Source of the DNA: Thiohalobacter sp.
GTDB lineage: Bacteria; Pseudomonadota; Gammaproteobacteria; DSM-19610
Direction of reading: 5' to 3'
NCBI GenBank assembly: GCA_026984515.1
Contig: JALSRZ010000082.1
Coordinates: 1-58,129 of the forward strand
DNA length: 58,129 nt
Below, piece by piece: positions 1 through 11,174 of the stretch. A program made the position numbers and the translations under genes. Positions within the stretch are counted from its first letter, which is position 1. Each line of letters begins with the position of its first letter. The notes under the pieces are model-generated. The model saw nothing but the letters and a program-made list of their open reading frames with translations. It ran no database searches and was not told the DNA's origin.

Positions 1-577
1 GCTTGCTGCGCGACACGCTGGCTTTTGGCCTGGCCAGCAGGCGTTCGGCCTGTACCAGGTTCGCGCCCTGGCGGCCGAAACGTTGCGGTCCATAGCTGTT
101 GGGTACGCCCCGGCGCAGTATTTCCAGCCGCTCCTGCACCTGTTCCGGTTCGGCCGTCACGCCGCGCAGCACTATGCGGAAACGATTGCCGCGCAGTGCG
201 CCGGTCTTCAGTTTGCGACTGTGACGAGTGCTCTCCAGCACCTGGAAATCCTCACCGTCGAGCGCCCGCCAGTCCGGGTCTGCCTTGCCCGGAAGTTGCA
301 CGGAAAACCATTGCTCAGTGACCGCGTGGCGGTCCTTCAGGCCTGCATAACTCACAGCCCGTGGCGAAACACCGGCGAAACCGGCCAACTGTCCCGCTAC
401 CCAGTTCGTGTTGCTGTTGCGTTTGCGTATGTACAGCCAGCAGTGTTCGCCTTCTCCGTCCGGAGCAACGAGCGGAATCTCGGTAACGTGAAAATCCTCG
501 GGACAGGTACGGATGGTGGCCGGACCCAGTGCATCTCCACAGGCACGCGGCAGACTCAGCGGAATCGTTTCATTCAT
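1..577 (-). CDS. truD: tRNA pseudouridine(13) synthase TruD, N-terminal part (cut by window edge)
   Basis: TruD converts U13 of tRNA(Glu) to pseudouridine in the cytoplasm. The visible 192 codons carry [10 protein letters not shown] (about residues 26-35) and the family catalytic motif GLKDRHA (79-85), where Asp82 matches the catalytic aspartate. The C-terminal part lies beyond the left edge. I chose the ATG at 577, which overlaps the last 8 bases of ispF and gives [11 protein letters not shown] second ATG at 573 is out of frame. The ispD-ispF-truD order is common in gammaproteobacteria and supports the call. Expression is probably by translational coupling with ispF. Confidence 0.93.
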   Translation of the reverse strand, partial: MNETIPLSLPRACGDALGPATIRTCPEDFHVTEIPLVAPDGEGEHCWLYIRKRNSNTNWVAGQLAGFAGVSPRAVSYAGLKDRHAVTEQWFSVQLPGKADPDWRALDGEDFQVLESTRHSRKLKTGALRGNRFRIVLRGVTAEPEQVQERLEILRRGVPNSYGPQRFGRQGANLVQAERLLARPKASVSRSK

Positions 578-1040
578 TCAGCAATACTACGGCGAAGGCG
601 GCGATTCCTTCCTTGCGGCCGGTGAAACCGAGGTGTTCCGTGGTGGTAGCCTTGACGTTTACGCGGGCCTTCTCCACCTTCAGGTCCTGCGCAATCCGGT
701 TACGCATGTCCTCGACATATGGCGCCAGCCTGGGCTCCTGGGCAACCAGGGTCAGGTCCGCACTGGCGACATCCAGTCCGCGCGCATGCAGCTGTTCCAT
801 AACCCGGCGCAACAGTTCGCGACTGTCGATACCGCGCAGGGCCGGATCGCTGTCCGGGAAGTGCCGACCGATGTCACCAAGCGCAGCGGCGCCCAGCAGG
901 GCATCACACAGGGCATGCAACAGTACATCACCGTCCGAGTGTGCAACCAGGCTGTGCGTATGCGCGATTTCCACGCCCCCCAGGACCAGTCGTCCGCCTT
1001 CCTGCAGGGCGTGCACATCGAAACCCTGTCCGATTCTCAC
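570..1040 (-). CDS. ispF: 2-C-methyl-D-erythritol 2,4-cyclodiphosphate synthase
   Basis: IspF performs the cyclisation step of the MEP isoprenoid pathway. The 156-residue length is normal for the family. GFDVH near the start supplies the zinc ligands Asp8 and His10, and [18 protein letters not shown] supplies the third ligand region. [10 protein letters not shown] is also family-typical. The start is GTG at 1040, read as [10 protein letters not shown], which matches the usual N terminus; the GTGA overlaps the ispD stop. It sits between ispD and truD in one transcription unit, and two MEP enzymes are thus adjacent. A third, dxr, lies far away at 26581. Confidence 0.97.
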   Translation of the reverse strand: MRIGQGFDVHALQEGGRLVLGGVEIAHTHSLVAHSDGDVLLHALCDALLGAAALGDIGRHFPDSDPALRGIDSRELLRRVMEQLHARGLDVASADLTLVAQEPRLAPYVEDMRNRIAQDLKVEKARVNVKATTTEHLGFTGRKEGIAAFAVVLLNE

Positions 1041-1747
1041 AGGCGCCCCTGTTGCTGCAGAAAATACGCCGCCAGTGGCAGGTCTTCCGGCCGCGTGATC
1101 TTGATGTTGTCGGCGTGCCCTTCGATCATCTGCGGCCGGTGTCCTGCGTGTTCCATCGCGGAAGATTCGTCCGTCACTTCAAAACCATCTTCCAGTGCCT
1201 TCGTCAACGCCTGCCGCAGCAGGCCGTAGCGAAACATCTGCGGCGTACTGGCACGCCACAACGCATCCCGGTCCACTGTGGCGCAGACCATGCCCTGTGC
1301 ATCGGTTCTTTTGATCGTATCATGTACCCGTGCTCCCAGCAGTCCTCCCGTGGCATGGTCCGCCAGGCTTTCGACCAGCAGGCGCAGGTCCTGGTAACGC
1401 ACACAGGGCCGGGCCGCATCGTGCACCAGCACCCAGTCATCCGCCTGCGCCAGATCCATGAGTGCCTGCAGGCCGTTCAGCACCGAATGACAGCGTTCCC
1501 GGCCGCCGTCAGCGCGTATCAGCCTGTGTTCAGGGTGGCGTTCGACGAGCGCGGCCAGTGCAGGATGCCCCTGGCTCACCAGCACCAGCGCTTCCAGCTC
1601 CAGCGCATTCCACAACGAATCGAGGCTGTATTCCAGCACGGTCCGCTGACCCAGCTCCAGGAACTGTTTGGGGATTGCCGCGCCCATGCGGCGGCCGCTG
1701 CCGGCGGCCGGTACGATGGCCCAGTACGCGGCTTTACGGCTGCTCAT
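1037..1747 (-). CDS. ispD: 2-C-methyl-D-erythritol 4-phosphate cytidylyltransferase
   Basis: IspD transfers CMP from CTP to MEP in the isoprenoid pathway. The N terminus has the nucleotide-binding signature [12 protein letters not shown] followed by PKQFLELG, and VHDAARPCV appears mid-protein, all expected for the family. The open frame extends upstream to 1837, but I start at the ATG at 1747 ([16 protein letters not shown]). That gives 236 residues, the usual length, and a 14-bp overlap with the end of ftsB. The ftsB-ispD-ispF order is widely conserved in gammaproteobacteria and suggests one operon with eno. Confidence 0.96.
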   Translation of the reverse strand: MSSRKAAYWAIVPAAGSGRRMGAAIPKQFLELGQRTVLEYSLDSLWNALELEALVLVSQGHPALAALVERHPEHRLIRADGGRERCHSVLNGLQALMDLAQADDWVLVHDAARPCVRYQDLRLLVESLADHATGGLLGARVHDTIKRTDAQGMVCATVDRDALWRASTPQMFRYGLLRQALTKALEDGFEVTDESSAMEHAGHRPQMIEGHADNIKITRPEDLPLAAYFLQQQGRL

Positions 1748-2030
1748 CTGCCGGGGCCGGTTCTTCGATAATCTGGTAAAAGGTCTCGTCTTCCTTGACC
1801 ATGCCCAGTTCTTCCCGCGCACGTTCCTCGATCGCACCCAGCCCCTGTTTCAGGTCTTTTACCTCGGCTTCCAGCGCCTGGTTGCGTTCGCGCAGCTGCT
1901 GGTTTTCCTCGCGTTGCATTTCCACCTGCTGGTACAGATCCCAGACTTCGGCGAAACTGCCTTCACCCACCCAGATCCGGTACTGCAGCGCCAGCAGCAG
2001 CACAACCAGCAACAGAATCACCCATCGCAT
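1734..2030 (-). CDS. ftsB: Cell division protein FtsB
   Basis: FtsB forms the FtsQLB divisome subcomplex in the inner membrane. The 98-residue protein has one N-terminal membrane segment (about residues 3-18) followed by a Glu/Gln/Arg-rich coiled coil (about 25-75) containing EENQQLRERNQALEAEVKDL. A short acidic, proline-containing tail follows. This is the standard FtsB plan and size. It lies 15 bases downstream of eno and overlaps ispD, the typical eno-ftsB-ispD arrangement. Identification rests on architecture plus synteny, as FtsB proteins are poorly conserved. Confidence 0.94.
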   Translation of the reverse strand: MRWVILLLVVLLLALQYRIWVGEGSFAEVWDLYQQVEMQREENQQLRERNQALEAEVKDLKQGLGAIEERAREELGMVKEDETFYQIIEEPAPADEQP

Positions 2031-2045
2031 ACGGATCAGGGAAAA

Positions 2046-3344
<1,299 letters not shown>

Positions 3345-3458
3345 TTACAATTGGTTGCATTTATTAAATAAGGTGAATTCTGGTTATGTCGGAAGCCCGG
3401 CCACTGAAGCAGACAGCGGGCTGCCAGGGTTCGCGGCCGGTGAGCTGCCGGGACAGTT

Positions 3459-4292
3459 CTACAGGGACGTTTCTGCAAACGGCCGCGATTTTACCGTTCT
3501 GTCCAGCTGCATCAATATCTCCAGCAGTTCCTTCATCCGCGCCAGCGGCCAGGCATTGGGACCGTCACTCAGGGCCCTGGAAGGATCCGGGTGGGTTTCC
3601 ATGAACACCCCCGACACCCCTGCCGCGACCGCGGCGCGCGCCAGCACCGGCACGTATTCACGTTGCCCGCCGGATACCTTGCCCTGGCCACCCGGCAGTT
3701 GCACGGAATGCGTGGCATCAAACACGACCGGCGCACCGCTGTCGCGCATGGCCGCAAGAGAACGCATATCAGACACCAGGTTGTTATAACCAAAAGACAC
3801 GCCGCGCTCGCACACCATGATCTGCTCGTTACCCGTTGCGCGTGCCTTGTCGACCACGTTCTTCATATCCCAGGGCGCCAGGAACTGTCCCTTCTTGATA
3901 TTCACCGGCTTTCCGGTACGCGCGACATTCTGGATAAAGTTGGTCTGTCGGCACAGGAAAGCCGGGGTCTGCAACACGTCCACCACCGCGGCTACTTCAT
4001 CCAGCGGGGTATCCTCGTGCACATCGGTCAGTACCGGCACATCTACGTCATCCTTTACCTTCTGCAGGATGCGCAGCCCCTCCTCCATGCCCGGTCCGCG
4101 GTAACTGCTGCCGGAAGACCGGTTGGCCTTGTCGAACGACGACTTGTAGATGAACGGGATACCCAGTTCCGTGGTGACCTGTTTCAGGTCCGAGGCCGTC
4201 GACAGCGCCAGTTCTTCGCTCTCGATTACGCAGGGGCCGGCGATCAGGAAAAAGGGGGCATCCAGCCCCGCGTCAAATCCGCACAATTTCAT
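3459..4292 (-). CDS. kdsA: 3-deoxy-D-manno-octulosonate 8-phosphate synthase
   Basis: KdsA condenses PEP with arabinose 5-phosphate to make KDO 8-phosphate for lipopolysaccharide. The 277-residue protein has [14 protein letters not shown] at the PEP site, [20 protein letters not shown] and [13 protein letters not shown], all hallmark stretches. The ATG at 4292 gives MKLCGFDAG. The gene sits between pyrG and eno, as in Pseudomonas and relatives. A large inverted repeat separates it from pyrG, and 126 bases separate it from eno, so it may be transcribed apart from both. The gap 3333-3458 holds the AT-rich eno leader and no gene I can see. Confidence 0.97.
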   Translation of the reverse strand: MKLCGFDAGLDAPFFLIAGPCVIESEELALSTASDLKQVTTELGIPFIYKSSFDKANRSSGSSYRGPGMEEGLRILQKVKDDVDVPVLTDVHEDTPLDEVAAVVDVLQTPAFLCRQTNFIQNVARTGKPVNIKKGQFLAPWDMKNVVDKARATGNEQIMVCERGVSFGYNNLVSDMRSLAAMRDSGAPVVFDATHSVQLPGGQGKVSGGQREYVPVLARAAVAAGVSGVFMETHPDPSRALSDGPNAWPLARMKELLEILMQLDRTVKSRPFAETSL

Positions 4293-4312
4293 GAGTGATA
4301 GTTCCTGTAATT

Positions 4313-4391
4313 CGTCATAGCGAGCGCAGCGCGGTACTCACATACCATGCAACAGGCGGATAGAGATTGCCGCGCTGCGCTCGCTATGACG
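4313..4391. repeat. Palindromic repeat with 22-bp perfect inverted arms
   Basis: The arms are 4313-4334 and 4370-4391, perfectly inverted, with a 35-base spacer. The arm core reads GTCATAGCGAGCGCAGCG. It resembles the dispersed GTCATTGCGAGC-type intergenic palindromes that I recall from many proteobacterial genomes, so it is probably a non-coding mobile repeat. It fills the kdsA-pyrG gap and would form a very stable hairpin in RNA. It could end pyrG transcription or protect the 3-prime end, but there is no T-run typical of an intrinsic terminator. Confidence 0.8.
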
Positions 4392-4468
4392 TGAATGCCA
4401 CATTAATTCAAGAGGTTCCCCGGATGATACGTCAGACCCCGCGACTAGCTGTCCGACCGCATTTTCAT

Positions 4469-6187
<1,719 letters not shown>

Positions 6188-6245
6188 CTAACAGATTCCG
6201 ATTCGCCGGACAATGCGTCCGGGTACAAATCACAGGCAACGCCTG

Positions 6246-7583
6246 TCAGGATTCCGGCATCCTGCTCCAGCTAAGGGCCAGCCCCGGTTCGCCGGCGCCG
6301 CTGTGGAAACCCTCGCAAACACATAGCCCGGCCACTGCGACCAGTTCGTCGCCAAGGTACAGCAGCGGCACACGCCCACGCTCCCACTCCGGCACCCGCC
6401 ATTCCTGCAACAGCTTTTTCAGGCGGTGATGGTGGGCACGCCCGGCCGGCCGCAGTACTTCGCCGCCCTGGCGGAAGCGGACCAGTACCCTCTCCCGGCC
6501 GGCCGGCGGGCGCAAACCGCTGCCGGTTACGGCTCGGGCGCGCAGCACACCGCCGGCCTGCTCCAGCACCAGCGGAGCCTGTAGATCCCACGGGTGACGT
6601 TCGGCGGGGTCCAGCACCGGCAAAGGCGCCATGATAAACAGGCGGTCCCGGAAGCGACGCACTTCCACGCCCGGCCAGCGCACACAGGGCCTGGCGTCCC
6701 TGCGACTGCCTGCCACCTCTTCCACTATCCGTTCCAGCACAACTTGCGAAGGCAGCGGCAGACCCAGTTCGGCGACCCGGTAACGGACCAGGTTACGCTG
6801 CCGTGCCGCCGACAGTCTGCCGAGCCCCGTCAGCGACAGGCTCGCCCCTGTGCAGTCACAGGCCCGGCTGTCCCGTGCCGCCAGTGCGTTGGCCAGTTCA
6901 AGCTGCTCCGCCTGGTGCTTCGCCGCACGCGCCAGCACCGTTGCCAGGCCCGGCCAGTGCCGTTGCAGGTCCGGCATGACCCGGTGCCTGAGCAGGTTGC
7001 GATCATAGCGCGTGTCTGCGTTACTGGGGTCCTCGACCCACTGCAGCCGGTGGTGGCGGGCATAGTCGAGGATGTCGGCACGGCGCAGCTCCAGCAGTGG
7101 CCGCACCAGGCGACCAGCTCCCAGCGGCATCGTGACCGGCATGGCCGCCAGACCGCGCGGGCCTGCACCGCGCAGCAGTTGCAGTAACAGTGTCTCGGCC
7201 TGGTCGTCGCGGTGCTGGGCGCTGAGCAGGATCGCACCGGCCGGCAACCAGTCTGCCAACGCCCGGTAGCGCGCGGTACGCGCGGCGGCTTCCGGGCTTT
7301 CGCCACGGCGGGCCTTACCGTCTATACGCAGAAACTGACAGGGAATATCCAGCTCTTCACAGACCGAGCGGCAGTGCATCTCCCAGTCGCCGGCCTGTTG
7401 TTGAATACGGTGGTTGACGTGAACGGCGGAGAGCGTGCCGGGCAGTGCATGGCGTTGCCCGGCCAGCAGGTGCAACAGGGTGTGCGAGTCCACGCCACCG
7501 CTGAACGCCACATGGTAGTGCGGCGCCGCCGGCAGCTGCTGCACAATCTGTGCGGGATGCAGTTTACTTTTCGGTGAACTCAC
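6246..7583 (-). CDS. tilS: tRNA(Ile)-lysidine synthetase
   Basis: TilS attaches lysine to C34 of tRNA(Ile2), changing codon reading from AUG to AUA. The PP-loop motif SGGVDS follows HYHVAF about 28 residues from the start, and the C-terminal half carries the TilS substrate-binding region with repeated basic/proline stretches. Length is 445 residues, within the family range. The start is GTG at 7583, inside the last 20 bases of accA. This leaves a normal leader before the PP-loop, and no better ATG is available. The accA-tilS order is conserved in many gammaproteobacteria. Confidence 0.94.
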   Translation of the reverse strand: MSSPKSKLHPAQIVQQLPAAPHYHVAFSGGVDSHTLLHLLAGQRHALPGTLSAVHVNHRIQQQAGDWEMHCRSVCEELDIPCQFLRIDGKARRGESPEAAARTARYRALADWLPAGAILLSAQHRDDQAETLLLQLLRGAGPRGLAAMPVTMPLGAGRLVRPLLELRRADILDYARHHRLQWVEDPSNADTRYDRNLLRHRVMPDLQRHWPGLATVLARAAKHQAEQLELANALAARDSRACDCTGASLSLTGLGRLSAARQRNLVRYRVAELGLPLPSQVVLERIVEEVAGSRRDARPCVRWPGVEVRRFRDRLFIMAPLPVLDPAERHPWDLQAPLVLEQAGGVLRARAVTGSGLRPPAGRERVLVRFRQGGEVLRPAGRAHHHRLKKLLQEWRVPEWERGRVPLLYLGDELVAVAGLCVCEGFHSGAGEPGLALSWSRMPES

Positions 7584-8517
7584 CGAAGGACATCAGGCGT
7601 TGATAGCGTGCTGCGATCAACTGGTCAGCAGGCAGGCGGTCGAGTTGATCGACCTGTTCGACGAGGTGTTGTTTTACACGGCGCGCCATCTCATCCACAT
7701 CGCGATGCGCGCCGCCCAGGGGTTCTTCGATCACCGTATCGATCAGTTGCAATTCCTTCAGGCGGGTCGAGGTGATGCCCATGGCCTCGGCGGCGTCGGA
7801 CGCCTTGTCGGCACTCTTCCACAGGATGGATGCACAGCCTTCCGGCGAAATGACCGAGTAGATACTGTACTGCAGCATCATCATGCGGTCCCCGACCCCG
7901 ATCGCCAGTGCTCCCCCGGAACCGCCCTCGCCGATCACAGTGCAGACAATCGGCGTTTTAAGGTCGGCCATGACAAACAGGTTGCGCGCAATCGCTTCAC
8001 TCTGGCCGCGCTCTTCCGCGCCGATGCCCGGGTAGGCGCCGGGTGTATCGATAAAGGTCAGTACCGGCAGGTGGAAACGCTCCGCCATCTGCATCAGTCG
8101 CATGGCCTTGCGATACCCTTCCGGCCGCGGCATGCCGAAATTGCGCCGGATTTTCTCTTTGGTATCACGTCCCTTCTGCTGCCCGATCACCATGACCGGC
8201 TTCCCGTCCAGGCGCGCCAGCCCACCCACGATGGCCTTGTCGTCCGCGTAGGTTCGGTCGCCATGCAGTTCATGAAAATCGGTAAAAATCCGGCTGACGT
8301 AGTCCAGCGTGTAGGGACGCTGGGGATGACGAGCCAGTTGCGAAACCTGCCAGGCGTTGAGGTTGGAGAAAATCGATTCGGTGAGCGACTGGCTCTTGGC
8401 CTGCAGCCGGCCGATTTCCTCGTTGATGTTGATTTCCGCGTCATCGCCAACATAGCGAAGCTCTTCGATCTTCGCCTCCAGTTCGGCAATAGGCTGCTCA
8501 AAATCAAGGAAATTCAT
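7564..8517 (-). CDS. accA: Acetyl-CoA carboxylase carboxyltransferase alpha subunit
   Basis: AccA pairs with AccD to carry out the carboxyltransferase half-reaction that makes malonyl-CoA for fatty acid synthesis. The 317-residue protein starts [20 protein letters not shown] and has [20 protein letters not shown] and [17 protein letters not shown] followed by [11 protein letters not shown], all diagnostic. In-frame ATGs exist at 8538 and 8523, but 8517 matches the family N terminus. In E. coli accA lies directly downstream of dnaE; here about 5 kb of other genes lie between them. Its promoter must therefore be in the 8518-8691 divergent gap. Confidence 0.97.
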   Translation of the reverse strand: MNFLDFEQPIAELEAKIEELRYVGDDAEININEEIGRLQAKSQSLTESIFSNLNAWQVSQLARHPQRPYTLDYVSRIFTDFHELHGDRTYADDKAIVGGLARLDGKPVMVIGQQKGRDTKEKIRRNFGMPRPEGYRKAMRLMQMAERFHLPVLTFIDTPGAYPGIGAEERGQSEAIARNLFVMADLKTPIVCTVIGEGGSGGALAIGVGDRMMMLQYSIYSVISPEGCASILWKSADKASDAAEAMGITSTRLKELQLIDTVIEEPLGGAHRDVDEMARRVKQHLVEQVDQLDRLPADQLIAARYQRLMSFGEFTEK

Positions 8518-8634
8518 GTCCATCAGCGTGTCCGGCATCCGTCAGTCATCGGCTTCGCCGAAAGTGTACTGGATTCGGGCTGGACCTGCATCTGCCTGAA
8601 CTGCTTTCGGGACGGCAACGATGGTGAAAACCGC

Positions 8635-8640
8635 TATAAT
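8635..8640 (+). promoter_or_regulatory. Candidate -10 box for the binding protein-kinase operon
   Basis: A perfect TATAAT lies at 8635-8640, 51 bases before the ATG at 8692, in the divergent gap next to accA. No good -35 hexamer is found at 16-18 bases, so if real it may need an activator. This is inference from the hexamer alone. Confidence 0.4.
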
Positions 8641-8691
8641 CACTGCAGGGCACCGGAATCCGGCCCCGTCAAAAGGAAAGGACAGAACGAC

Positions 8692-9540
8692 ATGCTAAAC
8701 ATCCCGCTGCACTGGCTCCTCGCCCTGCTCGCGGTAGTATGGGGACAGGCATCCGCCGAACCGGTCACGCTCAGGTTTGGCGTGCTCTCCATTGCACCAC
8801 CCGCCCGCATTCATGCCAACTGGCAGCCATTCACCCATTACCTCTCCGCGCAACTGGGGCAAGCGGTCGCCATCGTGGTACCGCGCGGCTTCGGCAAAAT
8901 GAGAGCCGCCGCCGCCAATAACGAGGTGGATATCTTTTACGTCAATTCCCACGTGTTTTACCGGCTGCACAAGGAAGGCAAAGCCACCGGCCTGGCGCAG
9001 ATGCAGAACATTGCCGGCAAGGTGACCAGCCGCAGCGAAATCTATGTGCGTGCGGACAGCGGTATCGAGTCCGTGAAACAACTGAAGGGCAAGCGCATCG
9101 CCTATATCAGCCCAATGGGCGCCGGTGGCTACCTGGCACCGCGCGCCTGGTTACTTGAAAACGGGGTCGACGATACCCGGGAGATCTTCACCAGGAACCT
9201 GTCCAACTCCATTCACCAGGTACTGCTGGGGGACGTCGAGGCCGGCACCATGTGCGGGGTGAACTATCGCCTGATGAGCCGGAAAGTGGATACCGGCGAG
9301 CTTAAAGTCATCGGCGCCAGCGAGGAATATCCGGAAAACCTGGTGGCTGCACGTGCCAGCCTGGACCCCGCCCTGCAGAAGCGTATCCGCACCATCCTCA
9401 TTGAAATGGACCATACCCCCGCTGGCCGCAAAGTGCTGGAGCAGATGCACGGTATGAAAATCCGGCGCTTCCTGCCCTACGACCCGGCAACCATCACCCG
9501 TACTGAAAAGCTGCTCGAAGAAGCGCAGCTGAATCCCTGA
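8692..9540 (+). CDS. PhnD-type periplasmic substrate-binding protein
   Basis: This 282-residue protein has a signal peptide (LLALLAVVWGQASA, cleavage near residue 23) and the fold signature of the PhnD/SsuA family: VTLRFGVLSIAPPARIHANW, then a domain-two stretch VKQLKGKRIAYISP. The ATG at 8692 is preceded by AAAGGAAAGGA. The frame stays open upstream but no upstream start gives a signal peptide. No permease or ATPase genes are near. Instead the gene is followed by one spacer base and a histidine kinase, so I infer that it senses a ligand for that kinase. The ligand is unknown; phosphonate or phosphite is possible but not shown. Confidence 0.85.
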   Translation: MLNIPLHWLLALLAVVWGQASAEPVTLRFGVLSIAPPARIHANWQPFTHYLSAQLGQAVAIVVPRGFGKMRAAAANNEVDIFYVNSHVFYRLHKEGKATGLAQMQNIAGKVTSRSEIYVRADSGIESVKQLKGKRIAYISPMGAGGYLAPRAWLLENGVDDTREIFTRNLSNSIHQVLLGDVEAGTMCGVNYRLMSRKVDTGELKVIGASEEYPENLVAARASLDPALQKRIRTILIEMDHTPAGRKVLEQMHGMKIRRFLPYDPATITRTEKLLEEAQLNP

Positions 9541-9541
9541 C

Positions 9542-11026
9542 ATGCGCCTGGGCCTGTATCCCCGTCTGGCGCTGAGTATCGGGGTTCTGTTGTGCGCGGC
9601 ACTGCTGACACTGGGTTACCTGCTGGTGGAGGATTCAGAACAACGTTTCCGGCAGGAACGCCTGGAGCTCGCGCGTGCACAGGCCCGCACCCTGGCCGAG
9701 GGCAGCCTCGATGCCCTGGTCAGCAAGGATTATGAACTGCTCGAACGCTGGGTGAATGCAGTGTTGCCGGCCGACTACTATGCGTGGGCTTACCTGGCAC
9801 GCGCCGATGGCAGGATCCTCACCGACACCCGGCTTGACCGGATCGGCCACTATGCGCAGGCGGATGGCCCGCTGCGTGTTCCCGTGATTCGCGATGTCGA
9901 GCGCGACGGACGTCAACTGCGCGAAATCATCTACCCGGCACGGGTGGGCGACCAGCACATCGCCAACGCAGCAGTGGCCTATTACCTGGACGAACAACCC
10001 TTCTACACCCGTACCGCCGCCCTCAAAACCGCTTCCGTACTCGGTCTGTTCCTGGCGCTGCTGCTGGCGGCTACTGCCTATATCATCCGCCGGCATACGC
10101 GTCCGCTGTCGAAACTGGCCGAGACCATGACCGCGACTTCGCTGAGTGCTGCCTCCGTCCGCCGCCCCGATCCTGACATGCTGGAACGTAACGATGAAAT
10201 CGGCACACTGGCACGCGAATACGACGAGCTGCTGGACCGGTTGCAGGCTTCCTGGGCGGAACTGCGCAACGAGGAACAACGCCTGCGGGACATGGTGGAA
10301 ACCCGCACCCGCAAGCTGCAACAGAGCAACCAGGAACTGGAGTCCTTCTCCTACTCGGTCTCGCACGACCTGCGTGCACCGTTGCGCACCATCAACGGCT
10401 TCTGCCAGGCCCTGCAGGACGATTATGCCGACTTGCTCGACGACACCGGCAGGAACTACCTGGATCGTGTCCTGGGCGCCAGTCGGCGCATGTCCGGCCT
10501 GATCGATGACCTGCTGCGCCTGTCCCGGGTCTCGCGCTCGGAACTGAACTGGCAATCGGTCAATCTCAGCGAACTGGTGAACGGACTGCTGCACAAGTTG
10601 CAGGAACAGGAACCGGAACGCCGCGTGAAAACCGACATTGCGCCGGACCTGGTGGCCAGCGGCGATCCCGCACTGCTTAGCATCCTGCTGGACAACCTGG
10701 TCAGCAATGCCTGGAAATACACGGCCGGAACCGCGCAGGCCCGCATCGAGTTCGGCCTGACCCGGGTGAACGGCGAAAGCGCCTGGTATATCCGCGACAA
10801 TGGCGCCGGTTTCGATATGCAGTACGCGGAAAACCTGTTCATTCCCTTTCAGCGCCTGCACCGGGCGCAGGATTTCGAAGGCGCGGGCATCGGGCTGGCC
10901 ACGGCGCAACGCATCGTTCACCGGCACCACGGCCGCATCTGGGGTGAGGGTCACCTGAACGAAGGCGCAGTATTTTACTTCACCCTGAAAGATCACTGCG
11001 GTTCCGTTAACCCGCCAACAACGTGA
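9542..11026 (+). CDS. Membrane sensor histidine kinase
   Basis: This 494-residue kinase has membrane segments at about 8-29 and 163-182 that flank a periplasmic sensor domain (30-160). A HAMP linker (183-245), a short coiled coil, a HisKA domain with SVSHDLRAPLRTINGF (phospho-acceptor His275) and an HATPase domain follow. The last has DNLVSNAWKYT (N box), DNGAGFD (G1) and GAGIGLATAQRIV (G2). The phytochrome-like HisKA type often partners single-domain regulators, but none is encoded nearby. The ATG follows the upstream TGA by one base and lacks its own ribosome site, so translation is probably coupled to the binding protein. Confidence 0.93.
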   Translation: MRLGLYPRLALSIGVLLCAALLTLGYLLVEDSEQRFRQERLELARAQARTLAEGSLDALVSKDYELLERWVNAVLPADYYAWAYLARADGRILTDTRLDRIGHYAQADGPLRVPVIRDVERDGRQLREIIYPARVGDQHIANAAVAYYLDEQPFYTRTAALKTASVLGLFLALLLAATAYIIRRHTRPLSKLAETMTATSLSAASVRRPDPDMLERNDEIGTLAREYDELLDRLQASWAELRNEEQRLRDMVETRTRKLQQSNQELESFSYSVSHDLRAPLRTINGFCQALQDDYADLLDDTGRNYLDRVLGASRRMSGLIDDLLRLSRVSRSELNWQSVNLSELVNGLLHKLQEQEPERRVKTDIAPDLVASGDPALLSILLDNLVSNAWKYTAGTAQARIEFGLTRVNGESAWYIRDNGAGFDMQYAENLFIPFQRLHRAQDFEGAGIGLATAQRIVHRHHGRIWGEGHLNEGAVFYFTLKDHCGSVNPPTT

Positions 11027-11111
11027 CTGAAACGTAAGCGGCAGGTACGTTTTGGGTCAGGTCGGGCAACCCGGTCAGGAGGCGCAGAACCTGCCCTCCC
11101 TGGCCACTCGA

Positions 11112-11131
11112 CTGCCGCATCCCTGCGGCAG
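11112..11131. other. Perfect 8-bp hairpin between convergent genes
   Basis: CTGCCGCA and TGCGGCAG flank a TCCC loop in the 148-base gap between the convergent kinase and GMC genes. There is no T-run on either side, so it is not a standard intrinsic terminator. It may still block read-through in both directions. Confidence 0.4.
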
Positions 11132-11174
11132 ACGGTCTTGACCGGGTGATACCGGGAGTATGTGGGCAGGATGC

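Noticed and set aside
6206-6222. CCGGAC/GTCCGG inverted repeat between tilS and pyrG as a terminator
   Set aside because: Only 6 bp and no T-run follows on either strand; too weak to call.
9635-10996. A 453-codon minus-strand open frame opposite the histidine kinase
   Set aside because: The kinase frame shows all HisKA/HATPase motifs; the antisense frame has none and no ribosome site.
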